DNA from: Streptococcus porcinus
Lineage (GTDB): Bacteria > Bacillota > Bacilli > Lactobacillales > Streptococcaceae
Assembly (NCBI RefSeq): GCF_900475415.1
Contig: NZ_LS483388.1
Span: forward strand, 978,001 to 1,042,000
DNA length: 64,000 nucleotides
Reading direction: 5' to 3'
Below, piece after piece: positions 16,770-27,225 of the stretch. How positions within the stretch are numbered: the first letter of the stretch is position 1; every line of letters starts with the position of its first letter. Both the position numbers and the translations under genes were made by a program. The notes below the pieces were generated by a model. That model was not told where the DNA came from. It was given only the letters and a program-made list of their open reading frames with translations, and made no database searches.

Positions 16770-19319
16770 ATGAAGACAGTAGAACATCTTATTGAGAAAT
16801 TTGTTCCAGAAAATTATAATATCTTTTTAGACATTAATCGTGAAAATAAAACATTTACAGGTAATGTTGCTATTAATGGTGAAGCACTTGATCATAATGT
16901 TTCCTTTCATCAAAAGGACTTAATAATTCATTCTGTTTTATTAGATAACGAAGATGTTCATTTTCATAAAGACGATGAAAATGAAGTACTTCATATAGAA
17001 TTACCAGTAACTGGCTTGATGACCCTAGTTATTGAATTTTCAGGTCATATTACTGATAATATGACTGGTATTTACCCATCTTATTACACAGTTGATGGCC
17101 AACAAAAAGAGGTTATTTCAACCCAATTTGAAAGCCATTTTGCAAGAGAAGCTTTTCCATGTATTGATGAACCAGAAGCAAAAGCAACGTTTGATCTTAG
17201 TATTAAATTTGATCAAGCTGAAGGTGAAATGGTTCTATCTAATATGCCAGAAACTAATGTGGATTTGCGAAAAGAAACTGGTTTATGGACCTTTGATACC
17301 ACCCCTAAGATGTCTTCTTATCTCTTAGCTTTTGGCTTAGGGGAATTACAAGGGATTACAGCAAAGACCAAAAATGGTACAGAGGTTGGAATTTTTTCAA
17401 CAAAAGCACACCCTAGTAGTGCTTTAGAATTCTCGTTGGATATCGCTGTAAGAGTCATTGATTTTTACGAAGATTACTTTGGTGTCAAATATCCAATTCC
17501 GCAATCCTATAACTTAGCCCTACCTGATTTTTCTGCTGGAGCTATGGAAAATTGGGGCTTAATCACATATCGTGAGATTTATCTACTAGTTGATAAGAAT
17601 TCTACCGCTTCAAGTCGACAACAAGTTGCATTAGTTGTTGCGCATGAGTTAGCACATCAATGGTTTGGTAATCTAGTCACGATGAAATGGTGGGATGATC
17701 TTTGGTTAAATGAGAGTTTTGCCAATATGATGGAATATGTTTCCGTTGATGCTATCGAGCCCTCATGGAAGATTTTTGAAGATTTCCAAACAGGGGGTGT
17801 TCCATTAGCTTTAAAGCGTGATGCAACTGACGGTGTCCAATCAGTCCATGTAGCTGTTAATCATCCTGACGAAATCAACACCTTGTTTGATCCAGCAATT
17901 GTTTATGCAAAAGGCAGCCGACTTATGCATATGTTAAGACGCTGGATTGGTGATGCTGACTTTGCTAAAGGATTGGGGCTCTATTTCGAAAAACATCAAT
18001 ATGGTAATACTGTGGGTCGTGATTTATGGAATGCATTAAGTGAAAGTTCAGGTAAAGATGTCGCAAGCTTTATGGATGCTTGGTTAGAACAACCTGGTTA
18101 TCCAGTAGTAACTCTATCAGTTGAAAATGACCAGCTTCATATTCGCCAAGAACAATTCTTTATCGGTGAACATGACGAAAAAGACCGTCTTTGGCCTATT
18201 CCTCTTAATGCAACTTGGGAAGCGATACCAGATATTTTGACTGAAAAAGAACTTGTTATTCCGAATTTTAGTCAACTACAAGCAGATAATAAAGTTCCAC
18301 TACGGTTAAATACTGAGAATACGGCACACTATATTACTAACTATCAAGGGCCTATTTTTGAAGCGATACAAGCTGAGCTCAAACAACTTGATCAAACTAG
18401 CTTGCTCCAAATTATCCAAGAGCGTCGTTTATTGGCAGAAAGTGGTCTAGTTTCGTATGCCGAGTTAGTAAACTTGATTGCTAAACTAACCGAAGAAAAA
18501 ACTTATATGGTAGCTTCCGCTATTGACCAAGTGCTCGTAGGATTAGATACTTTTGTAGATGAAGAATCAACTGCGCAGTTAGATTATAATAAATTGGTAA
18601 CTACTATTTTTAAAGCTGATTATCGTGCGCATGGTTTTGAAAAAGTAACAGGTGAAACAGATGAAGCAGAGATGGTGCGTCAGATTACCCTAGGTCAGTT
18701 GATTGCTGCAGGTAATGAAGATGCTGTTCAAGTAGCAAAAACAATATTTGAAGCACATGCTGAAGATTTGACTAAGTTACCGGCTGCCACAAGACGATTT
18801 GTTCTCCTTAATCAGATGAAGCATTTTGAAACAGAAGACCTAGTTAACTGCTATTTTGATACCTACATTTCCACGACAGATAATAATATTCGCGTTGATT
18901 TGGCTTATGCTATATCTAGAACTCATAGTCAAGCAACTCTTCGTCGGATTCTAGTTAGCCTTAAAGACAAGACGATTGTTAAACCGCAAGATTTAGCAAT
19001 GTGGTATCGTTTCCTACTTTCTCAAGAGTTTACACAAGAAGCAACTTGGGAATGGGCACGTGAAGACTGGGAATGGATTAAAGCAGCGTTAGGTGGAGAT
19101 ATGAGTTTTGATAAGTTTGTTATTTATCCTGCTAATATTTTCAAAACGAAAAAACGTCTTGATGAGTATCAAGCCTTCTTTGAGCCCAAGTTAGACGATA
19201 TGGCGATTAGTCGAAATATCAAAATGGGTATTAATGAGATTTCAGCTCGACTTACTCTCATCGAAACGGAAAAACTAGCTGTTTATCAAGCTTTATCAGG
19301 CGTTAGCCACAAAGACTGA
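16770..19319 (+). CDS. pepN: lysyl aminopeptidase (M1 family)
   Basis: PepN is a cytosolic zinc aminopeptidase that removes N-terminal residues, preferring lysine, arginine and leucine, and helps turn imported peptides into amino acids. The 849-residue protein has the exopeptidase motif GAMENWG and the zinc site HELAH (H292, E293, H296) with the third ligand E315 in NESFA. An ERAP1-like helical C-terminal domain follows from about residue 520. GGAG at 16762 sets the start. Monocistronic, with its own promoter and terminator. Confidence 0.97.
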   Translation: MKTVEHLIEKFVPENYNIFLDINRENKTFTGNVAINGEALDHNVSFHQKDLIIHSVLLDNEDVHFHKDDENEVLHIELPVTGLMTLVIEFSGHITDNMTGIYPSYYTVDGQQKEVISTQFESHFAREAFPCIDEPEAKATFDLSIKFDQAEGEMVLSNMPETNVDLRKETGLWTFDTTPKMSSYLLAFGLGELQGITAKTKNGTEVGIFSTKAHPSSALEFSLDIAVRVIDFYEDYFGVKYPIPQSYNLALPDFSAGAMENWGLITYREIYLLVDKNSTASSRQQVALVVAHELAHQWFGNLVTMKWWDDLWLNESFANMMEYVSVDAIEPSWKIFEDFQTGGVPLALKRDATDGVQSVHVAVNHPDEINTLFDPAIVYAKGSRLMHMLRRWIGDADFAKGLGLYFEKHQYGNTVGRDLWNALSESSGKDVASFMDAWLEQPGYPVVTLSVENDQLHIRQEQFFIGEHDEKDRLWPIPLNATWEAIPDILTEKELVIPNFSQLQADNKVPLRLNTENTAHYITNYQGPIFEAIQAELKQLDQTSLLQIIQERRLLAESGLVSYAELVNLIAKLTEEKTYMVASAIDQVLVGLDTFVDEESTAQLDYNKLVTTIFKADYRAHGFEKVTGETDEAEMVRQITLGQLIAAGNEDAVQVAKTIFEAHAEDLTKLPAATRRFVLLNQMKHFETEDLVNCYFDTYISTTDNNIRVDLAYAISRTHSQATLRRILVSLKDKTIVKPQDLAMWYRFLLSQEFTQEATWEWAREDWEWIKAALGGDMSFDKFVIYPANIFKTKKRLDEYQAFFEPKLDDMAISRNIKMGINEISARLTLIETEKLAVYQALSGVSHKD

Positions 19320-19358
19320 TAATTCATTGTTTTCTTTAAATTAAAAAGTTTAATTGAT

Positions 19359-19387
19359 AAAAGGAAAACCTAAGGTTTTCCTTTTTT
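19359..19387 (+). terminator. terminator of pepN
   Basis: AAAAGGAAAACC and GGTTTTCCTTTT pair around a 3-nt loop and continue into a T-run. Confidence 0.92.
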
Positions 19388-19421
19388 GTGAATAGTTTTT
19401 TAGAAAATATTAAGCAAAATA

Positions 19422-19430
19422 TGATATGAT
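19422..19430 (+). promoter_or_regulatory. extended -10 promoter of ciaRH
   Basis: TGATATGAT is an extended -10 element 61 bases before ciaR. The direct repeat expected of a CiaR-binding site was looked for here and not found in full. Confidence 0.5.
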
Positions 19431-19490
19431 TTAAGGTGATAGTACTGAACGGAGTAATAACCTTCAGTGATGCTAAATAGGAGAAGTACA

Positions 19491-20165
19491 ATGATAAAAA
19501 TATTACTAGTTGAAGATGATTTAAGTTTATCAAATTCTATTTTTGACTTTCTCGATGATTTTGCGGACGTTATGCAAGTTTTTGATGGAGATGAAGGTTT
19601 ATATGAAGCAGAAAGTGGGGTTTATGATTTAATTCTTCTAGATTTAATGCTTCCAGAAAAAAACGGTTTTCAAGTTTTAAAAGAGCTTAGAGAAAAAGAT
19701 ATTAAGACGCCTGTTTTAATTATGACAGCTAAAGAAGGCTTAGATGATAAGGGACATGGTTTTGAACTAGGTGCTGATGACTATTTAACAAAACCCTTTT
19801 ACTTGGAAGAACTTAAAATGCGTATTCAAGCCTTGCTTAAACGAACTGGCAAGTTTAACGAAAACAGTATTACATTTGGTAATCTCAGAGTTGATCTTAA
19901 TCGAAATGCTGTAAAAGTGAATGATAGGGCCGTTGAGCTATTAGGGAAAGAGTATGATTTGCTTATCTATTTACTTCAAAATCAGAATGTAATTTTACCA
20001 AAATCACAAATTTTTGATCGAATTTGGGGCTTTGATAGTGATACCACTATTTCGGTTGTGGAGGTCTATGTTTCTAAAATTCGAAAGAAATTAAAAAATA
20101 CTGATTTTGCAGCAAACTTACAAACCTTACGTAGTGTTGGTTATATTTTAAAAGCAAATGACTAA
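19491..20165 (+). CDS. ciaR: response regulator CiaR
   Basis: The 224-residue OmpR/PhoB-type regulator has a receiver domain with acidic pocket E8-D9-D10 and phosphorylation site D51 ([12 protein letters not shown]), and a winged helix C-terminal domain (about 128-222). CiaRH influences competence, bacteriocin production, acid and cell-wall stress in streptococci. The start at 19491 is fixed by AGGAGAAG (19479-19486); an upstream ATG at 19467 lacks a site. It overlaps ciaH by 8 bases. Confidence 0.93.
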   Translation: MIKILLVEDDLSLSNSIFDFLDDFADVMQVFDGDEGLYEAESGVYDLILLDLMLPEKNGFQVLKELREKDIKTPVLIMTAKEGLDDKGHGFELGADDYLTKPFYLEELKMRIQALLKRTGKFNENSITFGNLRVDLNRNAVKVNDRAVELLGKEYDLLIYLLQNQNVILPKSQIFDRIWGFDSDTTISVVEVYVSKIRKKLKNTDFAANLQTLRSVGYILKAND

Positions 20166-21477
20166 ATATAGAGCGATTATTACTTCGGATAACTTTGACC
20201 GTTTCTTTCATTTTTTTGCCGTTTTTACAGGTATATTTGTGGTGATGACGGTTATTATTTTGCAAATCATGAAAGTAGGTGTCTACTCATCAGTAGATAC
20301 AAGTTTGACAGCTGTTGCGACTCACTCAACCCTATATGCTAACCGAACGATGGAAAGGATTTCCTCTTTCTATTTTGATGGACAAGATTTAAATTTCAAA
20401 ACAAATCTAGATGATTTAAAAGGGAAAAACAGTGATCAACCTGTCGCAAATACTGATATTATTCTATTTAATGCTAATGGTATGGTAATCAATACCTTTG
20501 ATGCCCTTTCCAATTTTCAAAATTTCTCTTTTAAAAAGAGTGATTTAAACGAAATCAAAACTCGAAAACTTGTTAATTACTACGGTCATGAGGAAAAGTT
20601 CCATACTATTACAGTTAGAGTGCATTCTAATAATTACCCATCTGTCGCCTATTTAATGGCTGTTGTTAATGTAGAGCAATCTGAAAAAACTAACGAACGC
20701 TATGAAAAAATAATTATTATAATCATGATCTTATTTTGGCTTATTTCTATTTTGGCAAGTATCTATTTAGCCAATTGGAGTAGCAAACCAATTCTTGAAA
20801 GCTATGAAAAACAGAAGATGTTTGTTGAAAATGCCAGTCATGAATTAAGGACGCCTTTGGCCGTACTCCAAAATCGTTTAGAAACTCTTTTTCGCAAACC
20901 CAACGAAAGTATCTTAGATAATAGCGAAGCAATTGCTTCAAGTTTAGAAGAGGTTCGCAATATGAGAATCTTGACGACGAATCTTCTGAATTTAGCTCGT
21001 CGAGATGATGGCATTAAACCTGAAATAGTAGAGATATCAAGTCGTTTTTTTGATGGTATTTTTGATAATTATAAGCTAATTGCTGAAGAATATGGAAAAG
21101 GCTTTGAGTCTGTCAATACCGTTACAAAGCCAATCAGAATGGACAAATCTCTATTAAAACAGTTAATGACAATTTTATTCGATAACGCGATTAAGTATAC
21201 AGATGAGTCAGGTTTTATTAAAATCATTGTTAGAAATACGGATAAATATCTCTTTATTACTGTTGAAGATAATGGACCAGGTATTACAGATGCCGACAAA
21301 AAGAAAATTTTTGATCGTTTTTATCGAGTAGATAAAGCTAGAACAAGGAGTCATGGTGGCTTTGGATTAGGGTTATCACTTGCTCAACAAATCGTCACTT
21401 CTTTAAAAGGAACTATTCTTGTTAATGATAATAAAGGCAAGGGTAGTGTATTTGAGGTAAAACTTCCTCTAAATTAA
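20158..21477 (+). CDS. ciaH: sensor histidine kinase CiaH
   Basis: The 439-residue membrane kinase has an N-terminal segment (about 17-40), an extracellular sensor loop of about 140 residues, a second membrane segment (about 185-205) and a cytosolic kinase core. The phosphorylated histidine is H228 in [11 protein letters not shown]; the ATP-binding boxes [14 protein letters not shown] and GGFGLGLS follow. It partners CiaR, whose gene overlaps it by 8 bases. Size and order match streptococcal CiaH. Confidence 0.94.
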   Translation: MTKYRAIITSDNFDRFFHFFAVFTGIFVVMTVIILQIMKVGVYSSVDTSLTAVATHSTLYANRTMERISSFYFDGQDLNFKTNLDDLKGKNSDQPVANTDIILFNANGMVINTFDALSNFQNFSFKKSDLNEIKTRKLVNYYGHEEKFHTITVRVHSNNYPSVAYLMAVVNVEQSEKTNERYEKIIIIIMILFWLISILASIYLANWSSKPILESYEKQKMFVENASHELRTPLAVLQNRLETLFRKPNESILDNSEAIASSLEEVRNMRILTTNLLNLARRDDGIKPEIVEISSRFFDGIFDNYKLIAEEYGKGFESVNTVTKPIRMDKSLLKQLMTILFDNAIKYTDESGFIKIIVRNTDKYLFITVEDNGPGITDADKKKIFDRFYRVDKARTRSHGGFGLGLSLAQQIVTSLKGTILVNDNKGKGSVFEVKLPLN

Positions 21478-21511
21478 AATGGTTAGACCATTGGATCTAA
21501 CCATTTTTTTG
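21477..21511 (+). terminator. terminator of ciaRH
   Basis: AAATGGTTAGA (21477-21487) and TCTAACCATTT (21496-21506) form an 11-bp stem with an 8-nt loop and a following T-run. Confidence 0.9.
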
Positions 21512-21512
21512 T

Positions 21513-21538
21513 AAAGAAAAAACTCCTTGTGGAGTTTT
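21513..21538 (-). terminator. terminator of rpsT
   Basis: On the minus strand AAAACTCC, a 4-nt loop and GGAGTTTT are followed by more T residues. It stands back to back with the ciaRH terminator. Confidence 0.85.
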
Positions 21539-21551
21539 CATTGGATATTTA

Positions 21552-21785
21552 TTAGCCAAGTTTAGCAGCAAGACGTGCTTTATCGCGGCTAGCTTTGTTA
21601 GCGTGAATCAAACCTTTAGACTCTGCTCTGTCGATGCTTGAAGAAGCAGCGCGGAAAAGCTCTTCAGATGGGTTTGCTTCAAATGCCTTGATAGCAGTAC
21701 GCATAGCTGACTTTTGTGCGGAATTTTTTTCGTTTGCTTTAACATTAAGTTCTGCACGTTTGATAGCTGATTTAATATTTGCCAA
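21552..21785 (-). CDS. rpsT: 30S ribosomal protein S20
   Basis: S20 binds 16S rRNA early in 30S assembly. The 77-residue basic protein begins [13 protein letters not shown]. The start is placed at the TTG at 21785, because GGAGGTG lies just upstream at the right distance; a GTG at 21794 would have to sit inside that Shine-Dalgarno site, although some annotations of related genomes use it. The rest of the sequence is a normal S20. It has its own promoter and terminator. Confidence 0.95.
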   Translation of the reverse strand: MANIKSAIKRAELNVKANEKNSAQKSAMRTAIKAFEANPSEELFRAASSSIDRAESKGLIHANKASRDKARLAAKLG

Positions 21786-21814
21786 TGTTTTCACCTCCGT
21801 ATTAATCTAACTAC

Positions 21815-21846
21815 ACTATTATATAGAAATAATACTTGTTTGGCAA
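21815..21846 (-). promoter_or_regulatory. rpsT promoter
   Basis: On the minus strand, -35 TTGCCA (21846-21841), a 17-nt spacer and -10 TATAAT (21823-21818). The segment 21815-21833 is repeated exactly at 22842-22860. Confidence 0.82.
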
Positions 21847-21853
21847 GTCATAT

Positions 21854-22774
21854 TTATTTTTTGATAAAGATTTCATCGATTTTGTGATCTTGTGCTTTAT
21901 GCAAGATGATTTGTGCGCGGTTTCGAGTTGGTTCAATATAGTTTTCTAAATTAACTAGGTTAACGTTTTTCCAGACTTCTTTAGCAAAAGCAATTGCTTC
22001 GTCTCTGGGCATGGATGCATATTCAGTGTAAAAATTAGTGTCATCATTTTTTGCTAATTCAAGAATACTTTCGAAACGTTCAATATACCAATTTTCGATA
22101 TGATTTCTATCAGCATCAATATATATTGAAAAATCAAAATAATCATTCATGTAGAGGCGATTATTTTGCTGATTCTGAAAAACATTTATTCCTTCGACAA
22201 TTAAAAAATCAGGACTTTCAATAGTTTGCAAGTGGTTAGGAATAATATCATAAATTTCGTGAGAATAAACTGGCACTTCTGTGGTGACGCCGTTTTTCAT
22301 CGCATCTAAGAAATTCAAAAGTAACTCCATATTATAAGATTCAGGGAATCCTTTTCGATCTAAGATATTATGTTTTGATAAGTAAGCGTTAGGATAAAGA
22401 AAACCATCGGTCGTCACTAATTCTACTTTACAGGACTTAAAAGTTCTAGCTAAGAGCAGTTGAAGCAGACGACTTGTTGTTGATTTTCCAACTGCTACTG
22501 AGCCTGAGACACCAATAATAAAAGGCCGATAATGAGCATCTTTTTTTAAAAAAAGGCTTTTAGAAAAAGATAAGTTTTCTTGGTTAATTTTGTAAATCTG
22601 TATGAGATTTAGAAGTGGAAGATAGACTTCAATAACGTCGGTAATATTGATATTATCATTTAGACTTGTTATAGTTTCTAGTTCGTCTTCGGTTAGCAAG
22701 GGACGAGACTGCTGGTGAAGATCTTTCCAGGATTGGCGAGTCATTTTTATAAAATTAATAAATTCATTGGTCAT
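21854..22774 (-). CDS. coaA: type I pantothenate kinase
   Basis: CoaA phosphorylates pantothenate, the first step of CoA synthesis. The 306-residue protein has the P-loop GSVAVGKST (about residues 94-102), then [12 protein letters not shown] and the IVEGINVFQ segment of the bacterial type I family. Length is typical. It is transcribed towards rpsT; the two genes are 68 bases apart and rpsT has its own promoter. The coaB/coaC and probable pantothenate transporter genes lie elsewhere in the window. Confidence 0.97.
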   Translation of the reverse strand: MTNEFINFIKMTRQSWKDLHQQSRPLLTEDELETITSLNDNINITDVIEVYLPLLNLIQIYKINQENLSFSKSLFLKKDAHYRPFIIGVSGSVAVGKSTTSRLLQLLLARTFKSCKVELVTTDGFLYPNAYLSKHNILDRKGFPESYNMELLLNFLDAMKNGVTTEVPVYSHEIYDIIPNHLQTIESPDFLIVEGINVFQNQQNNRLYMNDYFDFSIYIDADRNHIENWYIERFESILELAKNDDTNFYTEYASMPRDEAIAFAKEVWKNVNLVNLENYIEPTRNRAQIILHKAQDHKIDEIFIKK

Positions 22775-22804
22775 AATAGCTCCTTATCGAATGACAATAG
22801 TGCT

Positions 22805-22813
22805 ATTATACCA
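22805..22813 (-). promoter_or_regulatory. proximal coaA promoter (extended -10)
   Basis: On the minus strand TGGTATAAT is an extended -10 element about 30 bases before the coaA start. Confidence 0.6.
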
Positions 22814-22841
22814 TTTTAAAAAAGATATATAAAAAATATCG

Positions 22842-22860
22842 ACTATTATATAGAAATAAT
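22842..22860 (-). repeat. 19-bp copy of the rpsT promoter core, possible distal coaA promoter
   Basis: The 19 bases are identical to 21815-21833 and include a minus-strand TATAAT. Here the -35 side differs (T-rich, no clear hexamer). It may be a second coaA promoter. Two exact copies 1 kb apart are more than chance would readily give in a promoter-sized segment. Confidence 0.6.
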
Positions 22861-22876
22861 CCCTTTAAAATAGCTT

Positions 22877-22893
22877 ATGTAAGCGTTTTATTA
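22877..22893 (+). promoter_or_regulatory. cre-like site upstream of the nucleoside operon
   Basis: ATGTAAGCGTTTTATTA differs from the consensus WTGNAANCGNWNNCWWW at one fixed position. It lies about 100 bases upstream of the promoter of the salvage operon, between it and coaA. Confidence 0.45.
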
Positions 22894-22978
22894 AGTTATT
22901 CACAATAGTCAGATAGTTATTATTCCGAAAGTTCGTAAAAACCGAACAATATGCAGAAAAGGTTTAAAAATAAGCGTC

Positions 22979-23007
22979 TTGTAAACCGTTTCAAAGTATG
23001 TTAGAAT
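22979..23007 (+). promoter_or_regulatory. promoter of the nucleoside salvage operon with overlapping cre-like site
   Basis: -35 TTGTAA (22979-22984), a 17-nt spacer and -10 TAGAAT (23002-23007) with a TG extension. The bases 22979-22995 (TTGTAAACCGTTTCAAA) match the cre consensus at all but one fixed position and cover the -35 box, so CcpA binding there would block the promoter. CcpA control is inferred. Confidence 0.7.
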
Positions 23008-23038
23008 GTATAAGCATCGAAAATAGATAGGAAAAAGC

Positions 23039-23629
23039 ATGTCGAAAATGTATTATGATGAAAATCCAGATAGTCAACATGACATTCATAAATTAGGTGT
23101 TAAACTCTTAGGTCAAGAGTTCACTTTTTTTTCAGATTCTGGTGTTTTTTCAAAAAAAATGATTGATTTTGGAAGTCAAGTTCTTCTCAATAGCCTATCC
23201 TTTGGAACGGGAGAAAGTTTACTTGATGTGGGATGTGGTTATGGTCCCTTAGGAATTGCTCTTGCCAAGACTCAAGGAGTTAGTGCGACACTAATTGATA
23301 TTAATAACCGAGCTATTGAGCTTGCAAAGAAAAATGCAACCTATAATGAAGTTGAGGTGACGATATACCAATCAAATATTTATGAAAATGTTACCGGACA
23401 GTTTGATCATATCATCAGTAATCCCCCTATTCGAGCAGGTAAAAAAGTTGTGCATGAAATTATCGAAAAAGCCTTCGATTTTCTTCACTCAAATGGTGAC
23501 CTGACAATTGTCATTCAGAAAAAACAAGGGGCACCAAGTGCTAAAGAAAAAATGGAATTAATCTTTGGCAACGTAGAGATTGTAAAAAAAGTAAAAGGCT
23601 ATTATATTTTAAGGAGTATTAAAGAATGA
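23039..23629 (+). CDS. class I SAM-dependent methyltransferase, RsmC-like
   Basis: The 196-residue protein has the SAM-binding LLDVGCGYGPLGIALA (about residues 61-76) and the catalytic-type SNPPIRAGK (about 124-132), as in the RsmC/RlmG family of rRNA guanine-N2 methyltransferases. It corresponds to the single catalytic domain of the E. coli protein, as is usual in Firmicutes. Target is unproven. It is first in the salvage operon and overlaps pdp by 4 bases, a pairing seen in other streptococci. Confidence 0.88.
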   Translation: MSKMYYDENPDSQHDIHKLGVKLLGQEFTFFSDSGVFSKKMIDFGSQVLLNSLSFGTGESLLDVGCGYGPLGIALAKTQGVSATLIDINNRAIELAKKNATYNEVEVTIYQSNIYENVTGQFDHIISNPPIRAGKKVVHEIIEKAFDFLHSNGDLTIVIQKKQGAPSAKEKMELIFGNVEIVKKVKGYYILRSIKE

Positions 23630-24903
23630 GAGCCGTTGATTTAATTCAGAAAAAAAGAGATGGGCAAGAACTTTCCACTCAAGAGATTGAATGGTTGGTT
23701 TCTAATTATGCTCAAGGCGTTGTACCAGATTATCAAATGTCTGCATTTGCTATGGCAGTTTATTTTAAAGGCATGACAACTCGCGAGACTAAAGACTTGA
23801 CTATGGCAATGGTTAAATCTGGTGAACAGATTGATTTATCGGCAATCCCAGGTATTAAGACAGATAAACATTCTACTGGGGGTGTTGGCGATAAGGTGAC
23901 CTTAATTCTTGCACCTTTAGTAGCGAGTTTCGGTGTGCCGGTTGCCAAAATGAGTGGTAGAGGGTTAGGCCACACTGGAGGTACACTAGATAAATTAGAA
24001 GCTATAAAAGGTTATAATATTAACATTAATCAGGATGAATTTATTGAACAAGTTCAAGAAATTGGGCTCTCAGTTATTGGCCAGTCAGATAAGTTGGTTA
24101 AAGCTGATAAAATGCTCTATGCTTTACGTGATGTCACTGCCACTGTTGATATTATTCCTCTGATTGCTAGTTCTGTCATGAGTAAAAAAATTGCAGCTGG
24201 TGCTGACAGTATCTTACTGGATGTTACAGTTGGAGATGGTGCTTTCATGAAGACCATTGAAGATGCTGAAAAATTGTCACGTTTAATGGTTGATTTAGGG
24301 AAGGAGGTAGGACGTAAAACAATTGCAGTTATTACTAATATGAGCCAGCCTTTGGGTCGAGCTATTGGCAATCGTTTAGAAGTGTTGGAAGCAATTCAGA
24401 TAATGCAAGGAGAAGGCCGTGAGGATGTGACCAACTTCATTTGCGAATTAGGTCAATTAATGCTAGAACTTGCTGGAATCTCAAAATCAAAAGAAGAAAT
24501 TAAAGAACATCTTGTTTCGGGTCGTGCTTTAGCTAAGTTTGAAGAGATGGTTAACCGACAAGGTGGTGATTTAATTGATCTTTACAGACCTTCAAGTGCA
24601 AAAGTACAGACTGAAATCTTTGCAAAATCAGATGGTTATATCACAGAATTACCAGCATTAGAATTTGGCTTATTTGCAATGAAGTTAGGAGCAGGTAGAG
24701 CTGTTAAAACCGATCAACTTGATTACGAAAGTGGGATTGTTTTTGACAAGAAGGTCGGTGATTCTGTCATGGTCGGAGAGCGTATCGCAGTGATTTATTC
24801 TAGTCAAGATTTAAGTCAAAATGTGATTACAGAATTCGAAAAAAATGTTAAAATAGGTGAAGAGCGAATTGCTCCTAAAGAGATTATAGAAGTCATATCT
24901 TGA
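23626..24903 (+). CDS. pdp: pyrimidine-nucleoside phosphorylase
   Basis: The enzyme splits uridine, thymidine or deoxyuridine with phosphate to give base and (deoxy)ribose 1-phosphate. The 425-residue protein carries the phosphate and substrate loop KTDKHSTGGVGDK (about 79-91) and the family signature SGRGLGHTGGTLDKLE (about 111-126). Firmicute members act on both uridine and thymidine. It overlaps the methyltransferase by 4 bases and is followed 9 bases later by deoC. Confidence 0.95.
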   Translation: MRAVDLIQKKRDGQELSTQEIEWLVSNYAQGVVPDYQMSAFAMAVYFKGMTTRETKDLTMAMVKSGEQIDLSAIPGIKTDKHSTGGVGDKVTLILAPLVASFGVPVAKMSGRGLGHTGGTLDKLEAIKGYNININQDEFIEQVQEIGLSVIGQSDKLVKADKMLYALRDVTATVDIIPLIASSVMSKKIAAGADSILLDVTVGDGAFMKTIEDAEKLSRLMVDLGKEVGRKTIAVITNMSQPLGRAIGNRLEVLEAIQIMQGEGREDVTNFICELGQLMLELAGISKSKEEIKEHLVSGRALAKFEEMVNRQGGDLIDLYRPSSAKVQTEIFAKSDGYITELPALEFGLFAMKLGAGRAVKTDQLDYESGIVFDKKVGDSVMVGERIAVIYSSQDLSQNVITEFEKNVKIGEERIAPKEIIEVIS

Positions 24904-24912
24904 GGTGTTTTA

Positions 24913-25951
<1,039 letters not shown>

Positions 25952-26042
25952 AATCTGACTTTAACTAGTTATTTGGCCATAAGGCTATATATATTTTTTC
26001 AGCAAGGGATTGCTAGAAACATTTTTAGGAGGGTTCATTTTC

Positions 26043-27098
26043 ATGAACAAGAAATTTATCGGTCTTGGTTTAGCTTCTGTAGCTTTAGTAAGTTTAGCTG
26101 CATGTGGGCATCGCGGTCCTTCAAAATCTGATAGCAAAAATGCTAAAACAGATTTAAAAGTGGCAATTGTTACTGACACTGGTGGTGTTGATGATAAATC
26201 TTTCAACCAATCAGCTTGGGAAGGTTTACAATCTTGGGGTAAAGAAATGGGGCTTAAAAAAGGAGCTGGTTTCAATTACTTCCAATCAAATAGTGAATCT
26301 GAATATGCAACAAACCTAGATACAGCCGTATCTGATGGTTATAAGGTTGTTTATGGGATTGGTTTTGCTCTTAAAGATGCTATTGCTAAAGCAGCAGCAG
26401 ATAACAAAGAAACTAATTATGTTATCATCGATGACGTTATTGAAGGTAAAGATAATGTCGCTAGCGTAACATTTGCTGATAATGAAGCTGCTTACCTTGC
26501 TGGTATTGCAGCAGCTAAAACAACTAAAACAAAAGTGGTAGGTTTCATCGGTGGAATGAAGGGTACAGTTATTACCCGCTTCGAAAAAGGTTTCCAAGAA
26601 GGTGTTAAATCTGTTGATAGCTCAATCAAAGTTAAAGTAGATTATGCTGGATCATTTGGTGATGCTGCAAAAGGTAAAACAATCGCTGCAGCACAGTATG
26701 CTAGTGGTGCAGATATTATTTATCAAGCTGCTGGTGGAACTGGTGCAGGTGTCTTCAATGAAGCAAAAGCTCGTAATGAGAAAAAGACAGATGCTGATAA
26801 AGTTTGGGTTATCGGTGTTGACCGTGATCAAAAAGATGAAGGAAACTATACATCTAAAGATGGTAAAAAATCAAACTTCGTGCTTGCGTCTTCAATCAAA
26901 AAAGTTGGTAAATCAGTTCAACTCATTAATAAGCTTGTTGTTGATAAAAAATTCCCTGGTGGTAAAACAACAGTTTATGGTTTAAAAGATGGTGGTGTTG
27001 ATATTGCGACAACTAATCTTTCAGATGATACCATAAAAGCAATTAAAGAAGCTAAAGAAAAAATTGTTTCTGGCGATATTAACGTTCCAGATAAATAA
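26043..27098 (+). CDS. BmpA-family nucleoside-binding lipoprotein
   Basis: This 351-residue surface lipoprotein has a signal ending in LAAC (C21) and the PnrA/BmpA/Med fold, with VTDTGGVDDKSFNQSAWEGL at the start of the mature part. Family members bind purine or pyrimidine nucleosides and deliver them to an RbsA-type ABC transporter; the S. mutans homologue is RnsB/BmpA. The ATG at 26043 has AGGAGGG (26026-26032) upstream. The transporter genes follow after a region with three hairpins. Confidence 0.92.
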   Translation: MNKKFIGLGLASVALVSLAACGHRGPSKSDSKNAKTDLKVAIVTDTGGVDDKSFNQSAWEGLQSWGKEMGLKKGAGFNYFQSNSESEYATNLDTAVSDGYKVVYGIGFALKDAIAKAAADNKETNYVIIDDVIEGKDNVASVTFADNEAAYLAGIAAAKTTKTKVVGFIGGMKGTVITRFEKGFQEGVKSVDSSIKVKVDYAGSFGDAAKGKTIAAAQYASGADIIYQAAGGTGAGVFNEAKARNEKKTDADKVWVIGVDRDQKDEGNYTSKDGKKSNFVLASSIKKVGKSVQLINKLVVDKKFPGGKTTVYGLKDGGVDIATTNLSDDTIKAIKEAKEKIVSGDINVPDK

Positions 27099-27110
27099 AC
27101 CTGAAGTTTG

Positions 27111-27136
27111 AGCGACCTTCGTCGGTCGCTCTTTTA
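27111..27136 (+). terminator. hairpin with T-run after the nucleoside-binding lipoprotein gene
   Basis: GAGCGACC (27111-27118) and GGTCGCTC (27125-27132) form an 8-bp GC-rich stem, 6-nt loop, then TTTT. It is probably a partial terminator, allowing more lipoprotein than transporter to be made. Confidence 0.75.
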
Positions 27137-27138
27137 GA

Positions 27139-27191
27139 CTGAGATAATTTTTGTCTCAGTAAAGCTTGCGATTACTGGCAAGCTTTGCTGA
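27139..27191 (+). promoter_or_regulatory. two mutually exclusive hairpins between lipoprotein and transporter genes
   Basis: Hairpin A pairs ACTGAGA (27139-27145) with TCTCAGT (27155-27161). Hairpin B pairs 27158-27170 with 27179-27191 (13 bp, one G-U). They share 27158-27161, so they cannot form fully at the same time. Neither is followed by a T-run. The transporter Shine-Dalgarno (about 27210) lies just downstream. Confidence 0.65.
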
Positions 27192-27225
27192 AATAAAAGT
27201 GTGAATTGAAAGGAAGCGCGATCCT

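Noticed and set aside
19425..19460. CiaR autoregulation site before ciaR
   Set aside because: TTTAAG is seen near 19430 but a second half-site at the right spacing is absent, so it was not called.
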